A stretch of 44,980 nt of DNA, taken from positions 1 to 44,980 of the IMG/VR virus record IMGVR_UViG_3300028883_000072; one strand, given 5' to 3'. Shown one piece after another: positions 40,124 to 44,980 of the stretch (position 1 is the stretch's first letter; every line of letters starts with the position of its first letter). Below the pieces are notes generated by a model. The model was not told the origin of the DNA. It saw only the letters and a list, made by a program, of their open reading frames with translations, and made no database searches. The position numbers were made by a program, and so were the translations under genes. Source of the stretch: a virus.

Positions 40124-40840
40124 ATGGCCACCGATTTTCGGGTAATCAAATATGACGGCGTATCCGCGACGGTGCTGGCGGAAGATCTGCTGTATGCGAC
40201 GTACGATCCCGCGGGGGACCGGATTCTTGCGGTCGACATGGATGGGTATCTGTGCGAAGTGGACAAGACGACGGGCGCAACCACGCAATTGGTCAGCGTG
40301 CAGATTTTTGATGGCGACGTCACGATGGTGCGCGGAATCAAGGCGCTCGATGGCGGCTATTACGTCTTGGCGTCAAAAGACTCCAAGACCGGAAGCGCGG
40401 GGCGCGGTGAGGGGGACGCAGAGGCGCAGAGCAAGCTCCTGTTTTACAGCGCTGATGTCGGGGTCGTGGTGGGCGGCACGGACGATGACGACGGTTCGGC
40501 GGTCGCCTCCGATTCGGAAGCAGGCGCGGTTGTTGATATCCTGTCCAGCGACGAAGCTGTGATCGGGCCGAGCGACAATGGCGGCGTCGTCCAGGTGAAC
40601 GAGGACAGCACTGCCGTTCGGCTGTTTTACTCCCGATACCCGGAGAAGGACCAGTTTGAGTTGCCGAAGCAGGCGGAAAAGGCGCTGGTTTACTACGCGC
40701 TGAGCAAGTGCTACGCGAAAGAGACCGACGAGAAGTACCTGGCGAAGGCGGGGTCGTACGCGAACTCCTACCTCTCCGAGGTGAACAAGTACATGAAGCG
40801 GGTAGCGAAGAAAATGAGACCGAAGTCGGTCCACTACTAG
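40124..40840 (+). CDS. Beta-propeller-like continuation and adaptor C-terminal helix (238 aa)
   Basis: It is in the same frame as the previous gene, separated only by TGA GGA GTT GTG. GAGGAG (40113-40118) lies five bases before ATG 40124, so re-initiation is possible. The start, DFRVIKYDG, then LLYATYDPAGDRILAVDMDGYLCEVD, continues the blade pattern of the upstream product. The end, SRYPEKDQFELPKQAEKALVYYALSKCYAKETDEKYLAKA, is the C-terminal helical part expected of the adaptor begun upstream. The two polypeptides together look like one adaptor with a propeller inserted in it. Confidence 0.75.
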   Translation: MATDFRVIKYDGVSATVLAEDLLYATYDPAGDRILAVDMDGYLCEVDKTTGATTQLVSVQIFDGDVTMVRGIKALDGGYYVLASKDSKTGSAGRGEGDAEAQSKLLFYSADVGVVVGGTDDDDGSAVASDSEAGAVVDILSSDEAVIGPSDNGGVVQVNEDSTAVRLFYSRYPEKDQFELPKQAEKALVYYALSKCYAKETDEKYLAKAGSYANSYLSEVNKYMKRVAKKMRPKSVHY

Positions 40841-40849
40841 GAGAGGCAG

Positions 40850-41641
40850 ATGGCCACCACATTCAAAAAGGAGCGTCTCGGCAAGCAGGACATCCTGTGG
40901 GATCAGGACGGGACGGGCTCGACGACGCAAGTGAGCACCTCCTCCGGCGGTCTCCGCGAGGTGGCGAAGGTTAACGCAACGCATGTCCCCGTCACCACGT
41001 CGGTGCGGGCGAAGAACTACGCGGACGGATCCAATGTTGGGAGTGCAGGCGACAATTACGTTGATGACGTCTTGAAGCAACTGCTTGACGACGTCGAGGA
41101 TCTCGGCCAGCCCGATGCCAGCACGCTCGAGAACGACAGCGGGACTCTTCAGGTCAAGGACAGCGGTATCACGAACGCCAAGCTGGCCCCTGCCTCCGGG
41201 ACCGCTGCGGTTTCCGGCTCCGGCGGGGCCGGAATCAACGTTATCGAGGCGGCCAGTATTGGTGAAACGGAACTCGCCGACGACTGCATCGACTCCGACA
41301 AGATCGCGAATGACGCGGTTGACTCCGCGGACTACATCGCGGACGACACGGTCTCGCTGGAGCATCTCGATACCGGGCTCATTCCGTCCGGCATGACGTG
41401 CGCGGTTGCGGTGGCCACCGGCATTCACACTTGGACCGGTGCGGCGACTGACACCAACACGGTCACGATTGCCAACGTGCTGGCTACGGACACAGTACAG
41501 GCCACCATCCACAGTAACAATTCCGCGGACCAGATCGAGGCTGTTTACACCGGGTCCGGAAACATCACGATTGTGTTGATTGCGAATGGCACGCTGAACG
41601 TTACGAAGATCAACTATACCGTATTCAGGGCTATGAGCTGA
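40850..41641 (+). CDS. Tail-fibre-like protein (263 aa)
   Basis: AGGAG precedes the ATG. A region of short repeats, SIGETELADDCIDSDKIAND, VDSADYIADDTVSLEHLD, is the loose heptad-like motif of fibre shafts. It is followed by a compact beta C-terminal domain (VTIANVLATDTVQATIHSNN) ending in a helix-free strand. It overlaps the nozzle gene by one base (TGATG). Probably a trimeric fibre or a nozzle-attached protein. Confidence 0.65.
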   Translation: MATTFKKERLGKQDILWDQDGTGSTTQVSTSSGGLREVAKVNATHVPVTTSVRAKNYADGSNVGSAGDNYVDDVLKQLLDDVEDLGQPDASTLENDSGTLQVKDSGITNAKLAPASGTAAVSGSGGAGINVIEAASIGETELADDCIDSDKIANDAVDSADYIADDTVSLEHLDTGLIPSGMTCAVAVATGIHTWTGAATDTNTVTIANVLATDTVQATIHSNNSADQIEAVYTGSGNITIVLIANGTLNVTKINYTVFRAMS

Positions 41642-43590
41642 TGGCTGAGGCCAAGCTGACATCTTTTCGCGGCGGGATTAACAACTGGCTGGAACCGCAT
41701 TTGATCGAGGCGGACCAGGCTACTCGCCTTCGCGACTTCGGTGTCAGGACAGGAGCGCTGGTCCCTCTTCGCGGTGCCGGTGAGAGCCCGTCTCGCCCGG
41801 AGGAACTTGCGTACGTTTCCGCCGCGCGCTCTCTGGTTCGGTGGGGCGGTCACTACTTCTGGAGTGATAACGAGACCGGTGCTCTCGACTCCAGCATCGG
41901 CTACTTCGGCGTTGAGTCTCCCGAGTCATCGCCGGTGGTCGTGCCGTATCGGCGGGGCAGCCGATTTGTCGGCAAGTACACCTACCTATGCACGTTCTCC
42001 ACTGTGAATGGGGAAGAGAGCGGGACGGGGCCTGTTGGTGCCGCGACCACATTCAACGCAACCACCATTGACACAAGTACGCCGTATGCGGTTATCAGTG
42101 AAGACACAACCACTCTTGATTCGGCCGATATTCCCAGGTTCAATGCGTCCAATATCGCGCTTGACCGGTCCGGGGAGTCGACGTATGCGTTCCGCGGTTA
42201 CGTTGAAGCAGGGCAGATAGTTGGCCCGAAGAACCCCAATAGCGCGATTGGCCATATCATGTATGGCTACAACGTCGGGGATCTTGCTCAGTTGGACGAC
42301 GTGGCCTATCAGTGTGTGCAGGACATTCGGTATGATGCGTGGGGGGAGTACGACCAGAAAGGTAGCAAGACGCTTTTCCAGCGCAGGACAGCGCTGCCGG
42401 AGGCGTATTGGCCCGGGAGGAATCCAGTATACTGGACGGAGCTCGGGGCGATAGACTCCAGCACGCTCGAGGTGGTTACTACCGGCTATGACAGCTTGCG
42501 GATCACGCTGCCCAAGCCGAGGAGTAAAGCGGTGTCTCACGTAAACCTGTATCGGACGGTAGCGGACGGGGCCACCTACTACCGGGTTGCGTCTGTACCG
42601 GTCGGAGCGGAGCGCCACCTGGACAACACGACCGACGAGAAGCTCATTGCCAACGGATCTCTCCGCTCGACGTCAGCATATCCGCCACTCTACAAATTCG
42701 CGAATGGTGGATGGGAGGACGTGGGCGGGATGTATCTCACCGAGTCAGGGGGCGTTTTCGCTCTGGCGTACGGCGATCGGATGTATCTGTCGGAGCAAAG
42801 CTCCCCGCACAGTTGGAACCCTCTTAACTGGGTTGGGTTTGAGGACACAATCACCGGGGCCGCCATCGCCGGCAGCGATCGGCTGGTGTTCACGCAGAAC
42901 AGGACGTATCGGGTGTCCGGGTCTTCCATTGCCGACCTGGTGAAGACCGATCTTAACGCCGGTCAGGGATGCACGAACTGGCGCACTGTGGCCTACATTC
43001 GGAATACTCCCGTGTGGATGAGCAACGATGGTCTCTGCTCATATTCGCCGGTCCCCAACCAGGACGGGAAGTACGTTGTGCTTCCAGTAAACAATCGGTA
43101 CACCTTTTCGCCGGGGTACGTGTTTGCGGTCGCCGCAAATGACGTTTACTGGCTGTTCTACGAGGACTACGCGGTCGGGGTGGATTTCAGTGAAGAGCTT
43201 CGCGTGTACGAGTACACCGTTTCGGTTACGGAAGCCTACTACGATCCGGACGGGGATGTCCTTCTCGGGAAGCGTAGGTCTGATGGCCGGTGGGTGTCGC
43301 TGTTCACCGGGCCGGTCCTGAAGGGCGAGTACTCTTCGCCGAATCTTGTTGCCGGTGACCCGTTGTCACGCAAGAGGTTCAGGCAAGTTCGGGTTGACGC
43401 CGACGAGTCCGTCGAGCTGTCCGCTTCCGTGGACGGGTCTGTTGTCTACAGCAAGGAGCTGAAGGGGCCGTTCCCCAGATTCTACTACCTCCCCTCGAAA
43501 GCGAGAGGGCGTGGGTGCGTACTGACAGTGAAATCTAAAGGCACGGTGCGGTCACTTTCCGTCGAAGTGGTTCCGACGCCGGGGAGGTAG
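41641..43590 (+). CDS. Tail nozzle/stabilisation-like protein (649 aa)
   Basis: The N-terminus LTSFRGGINNWLEPHLIEADQATRLRDFGVRTGALVPLRG matches a common podovirus tail-tube/nozzle opening (gG.N....p..i...qa..l.n......G.l.p..g). The body has fibronectin-like strands (YTYLCTFSTVNGEESGTGP), a propeller-like centre (RMYLSEQSSPHSWNPLNWVGF, VFTQNRTYRVSG) and a beta C-terminus. This order after the adaptor fits a P22 gp10/T7 gp12-type nozzle. The role is inferred from pattern and synteny. Confidence 0.75.
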   Translation: MAEAKLTSFRGGINNWLEPHLIEADQATRLRDFGVRTGALVPLRGAGESPSRPEELAYVSAARSLVRWGGHYFWSDNETGALDSSIGYFGVESPESSPVVVPYRRGSRFVGKYTYLCTFSTVNGEESGTGPVGAATTFNATTIDTSTPYAVISEDTTTLDSADIPRFNASNIALDRSGESTYAFRGYVEAGQIVGPKNPNSAIGHIMYGYNVGDLAQLDDVAYQCVQDIRYDAWGEYDQKGSKTLFQRRTALPEAYWPGRNPVYWTELGAIDSSTLEVVTTGYDSLRITLPKPRSKAVSHVNLYRTVADGATYYRVASVPVGAERHLDNTTDEKLIANGSLRSTSAYPPLYKFANGGWEDVGGMYLTESGGVFALAYGDRMYLSEQSSPHSWNPLNWVGFEDTITGAAIAGSDRLVFTQNRTYRVSGSSIADLVKTDLNAGQGCTNWRTVAYIRNTPVWMSNDGLCSYSPVPNQDGKYVVLPVNNRYTFSPGYVFAVAANDVYWLFYEDYAVGVDFSEELRVYEYTVSVTEAYYDPDGDVLLGKRRSDGRWVSLFTGPVLKGEYSSPNLVAGDPLSRKRFRQVRVDADESVELSASVDGSVVYSKELKGPFPRFYYLPSKARGRGCVLTVKSKGTVRSLSVEVVPTPGR

Positions 43591-43592
43591 AT

Positions 43593-44045
43593 ATGGGTTT
43601 TAGCAAGTCAGGCAGTTCGAGCAGTGAGACGACCCTCACAAAAGAACAAGGGAAGCTGCTCAAGGAGAGAGAGAAGCAGTACCAGGCGTACTTCTTCCCA
43701 CGGCTCGTTGGCATGCTCGAAGAGGCCGAGTCCGGGAAGCTGGATCCAGGTGTGGCGCAGGCCGCGGCCGGGACGGAGCGGGCTTTTCGCGGAGCGCAGA
43801 CAGCGCTCGATCGGTCAATAGCGCAGCGTGGTTTGCAGGATAGCGGAGTGGGCGTGCTTGGCCAAGCACAGCTGTTTGGCACGAAGGCGTCCGCGCTGTC
43901 AAACTTGTACCAGACGGCGGCGTCAGATCAGTTCAACAAGAGGGCGCAGCTTCTTCAAATGGGCGGGTCGCTCGCCCCGACTCCGACCACGGCCACGCCG
44001 ATGAAACAGCAGTCCAGCGCCTCTGGCTTCAGCTTAGGTGGATGA
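43593..44045 (+). CDS. Small internal core/ejection protein (150 aa)
   Basis: The sequence has a Ser-rich start (GFSKSGSSSSETTLTKEQ), amphipathic helices (QGKLLKEREKQYQAYFFPRLVG) and a segment DRSIAQRGLQDSGVGVLGQAQLFGTKASAL, like small podovirus virion core proteins. It overlaps the GNAT-like gene by four bases (ATGATG). Confidence 0.65.
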   Translation: MGFSKSGSSSSETTLTKEQGKLLKEREKQYQAYFFPRLVGMLEEAESGKLDPGVAQAAAGTERAFRGAQTALDRSIAQRGLQDSGVGVLGQAQLFGTKASALSNLYQTAASDQFNKRAQLLQMGGSLAPTPTTATPMKQQSSASGFSLGG

Positions 44046-44482
44046 TGGTCTGTGTTCTTGGACAAAATAGCGGCATCCCCGCGGTGGCTGACAAGGTGCT
44101 TGCGGCCGAGCACGTCATTGGCCGGATGGACCTGCGCCGCATGATGCGGCTTGCTGCGCGTGCTGAATTCGGCGACGGGGTGCTGGTGATGGTGTCTCCG
44201 GACGAGAGCGGAGAGCCAGAGGTGCTCGGGCTCGCGGAACAGCTCGTTGACGGGTGCGAGGTGCATATTGCCGCTCGGCGGAAAGCGCGAAATGTCACCG
44301 GGCGAGCCAGAGAGATGCTGCGGAGGCTCAAGGACTGCGGTGGCAGGCCGCCTCTGCATGCGTGGATCAAGTCGGATAATCGTGCATCGAGGATGCTCTT
44401 GAAGCGTCTCGGCTTTAAGAAGGGCGACTGTTGTACGGAAGGAGCACAGGACTATGTCCGGTTTTCTCGCATTGGCTGGTAA
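44042..44482 (+). CDS. Degenerate GNAT-fold internal virion protein (146 aa)
   Basis: The C-terminal segment LHAWIKSDNRASRMLLKRLGFKKG followed by YVRFSRIGW is the last strand-helix of an N-acetyltransferase (GNAT) fold. The acetyl-CoA signature (Q/R-x-x-G-x-G/A) is not present: the corresponding helix reads HIAARRKARNVTGRARE. T7 gp13 (internal virion protein A) is a known case of a GNAT-like fold used structurally, so this may be a core protein rather than an enzyme. Either ATG at 44042 or 44045 may be used. Confidence 0.7.
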   Translation: MMVCVLGQNSGIPAVADKVLAAEHVIGRMDLRRMMRLAARAEFGDGVLVMVSPDESGEPEVLGLAEQLVDGCEVHIAARRKARNVTGRAREMLRRLKDCGGRPPLHAWIKSDNRASRMLLKRLGFKKGDCCTEGAQDYVRFSRIGW

Positions 44483-44768
44483 CGCCATGAAGTCGGTTGC
44501 CACCGGCGAGGCAAAGAAGAAGCTTGGCGACAGGCTGATCGACTCTGTGCCGAGAGGTCGGGAGCTGTACGACAAGGGTCGCGGCCTGTACGACAGCATG
44601 CCCAAGAAGGGGAAGAGCAGCGATGCTGCGCTCTCAGCGCCCACTGTGACTGCCGGCCCGACCGATCCGGGGCAGGGTGCGCGGCGGATGGCTCCGGCAT
44701 TTCAGCGGCGACCGATTGAGGTTCCCGACCTTGGACAGATTTTCGCGGAGGTGCTGAATGGGCAGTGA
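44454..44768 (+). CDS. Small virion core protein candidate (104 aa)
   Basis: It starts 29 bases inside the GNAT-like gene and overlaps the following gene by 11 bases. The N-terminus is helical and basic (NAMKSVATGEAKKKLGDRL), then Pro/Gly-rich, then a short helix (PDLGQIFAEVLN). Its place in the ejection-core cluster suggests a virion part. No family recognised. Confidence 0.55.
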   Translation: MSGFLALAGNAMKSVATGEAKKKLGDRLIDSVPRGRELYDKGRGLYDSMPKKGKSSDAALSAPTVTAGPTDPGQGARRMAPAFQRRPIEVPDLGQIFAEVLNGQ

Positions 44769-44980
44769 CGCAGTACAACGCTTCAAAGAGGTGAGCCGGC
44801 TCTACGACGAGAGCCGGGAAAAGCGCCCCATCGTTACGCTCGTGGCGGAGCAGTACCGAGCGCCGGGTCGCTTCCTCGAGCTTATCCCTGGGATCACGAC
44901 CGGTCAGGAAGTCGCCCGGGCTCGCGGTGCGGCCGAGAATCAGTTGTTTACGGAAGATGCAGAGTTCAACCGGAGCAGAG
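44758..44980 (+). CDS. Start of the 701-aa ejection protein (5' part)
   Basis: ATG at 44758 overlaps the previous gene by 11 bases. The reading MGSDAVQRFKEVSRLYDESR, then VTLVAEQYRAPGRFLEL, joins in frame to base 3 of the window through the terminal overlap. The last few bases lack one A relative to the left copy and would shift the frame, a contig-edge flaw. Confidence 0.85.
   Translation, partial: MGSDAVQRFKEVSRLYDESREKRPIVTLVAEQYRAPGRFLELIPGITTGQEVARARGAAENQLFTEDAEFNRSR
44849..44974. repeat. Terminal overlap, right copy
   Basis: Identical to 1-126, showing circular closure of the sequence. The final six bases diverge by a one-base deletion. Confidence 0.93.

Noticed and set aside
1-44980. 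tRNA or rRNA genes
   Set aside because: No T-arm/anticodon-arm combination or rRNA-like block was seen by eye; a covariance-model scan would be needed to exclude a degenerate tRNA.

Overview
The window is essentially one complete tailed-phage genome, linearised at an arbitrary point. Bases 1-126 recur exactly at 44849-44974, and the gene cut by the left edge starts at 44758, so the molecule closes into a circle of about 44.85 kb. It uses the standard bacterial code. The virion genes point to a short-tailed (podovirus-like) phage: terminase, P22-like portal, scaffold, capsid, adaptor, nozzle and a late block of very large ejection proteins, with no tape measure, tail tube, sheath, integrase or phage RNA polymerase recognised. 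A candidate lipoprotein in the late block would fit a Gram-negative host, but nothing identifies the host.

Layout. (1) 30992-44980 and, through the circle, 1-11957 run rightward: a probable small terminase, a glycosyltransferase-like gene, large terminase, portal, scaffold, capsid, two beta-rich proteins, an adaptor/beta-propeller pair split by one in-frame TGA, a fibre-like protein, a nozzle-like protein, three small core proteins (one with a degenerate GNAT fold), a 701-aa coiled-coil ejection protein, a 1513-aa ejection protein with an HExxH site, receptor-binding/fibre proteins including a triplicated LamG-like protein, and small membrane/lipoprotein genes that may form the lysis cassette. 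(2) 11954-20126 runs leftward and is the replication block: resolvase-like nuclease, family A DNA polymerase, DUF2815 SSB-like protein, DUF2800 Cas4/RecB-like nuclease, HeH-domain protein, SNF2 helicase, prim-pol/helicase, HTH regulator. (3) 20186-24393 continues leftward with about twelve small accessory genes. (4) 24394-25707 is a 1.3 kb non-coding control region between divergent transcription units, holding direct repeats, iteron-like repeats, a 62-nt hairpin, a possible RNA gene and six copies of a 10-bp operator-like element. (5) 25708-30992 runs rightward with small early genes, an HNH-like protein, a broken C5-cytosine methyltransferase, a candidate structured RNA and several sigma70-type promoters.

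How it works together. The control region probably fires leftward (promoter at 24427-24455) for accessory and replication genes and rightward (promoter abutting the operator cluster at 25674) for early genes, with the small HTH protein a plausible regulator. Several promoters place the start codon at or within a base or two of the predicted transcription start, suggesting leaderless mRNAs. The most unusual items are the TGA-split adaptor/propeller, the methyltransferase with a stop inside its catalytic PCQ motif, the stand-alone methyltransferase motif-X peptide upstream of the terminase, and two intergenic RNA candidates with their own promoters and terminator-like ends. All family names come from motif reading by eye, with no database search.
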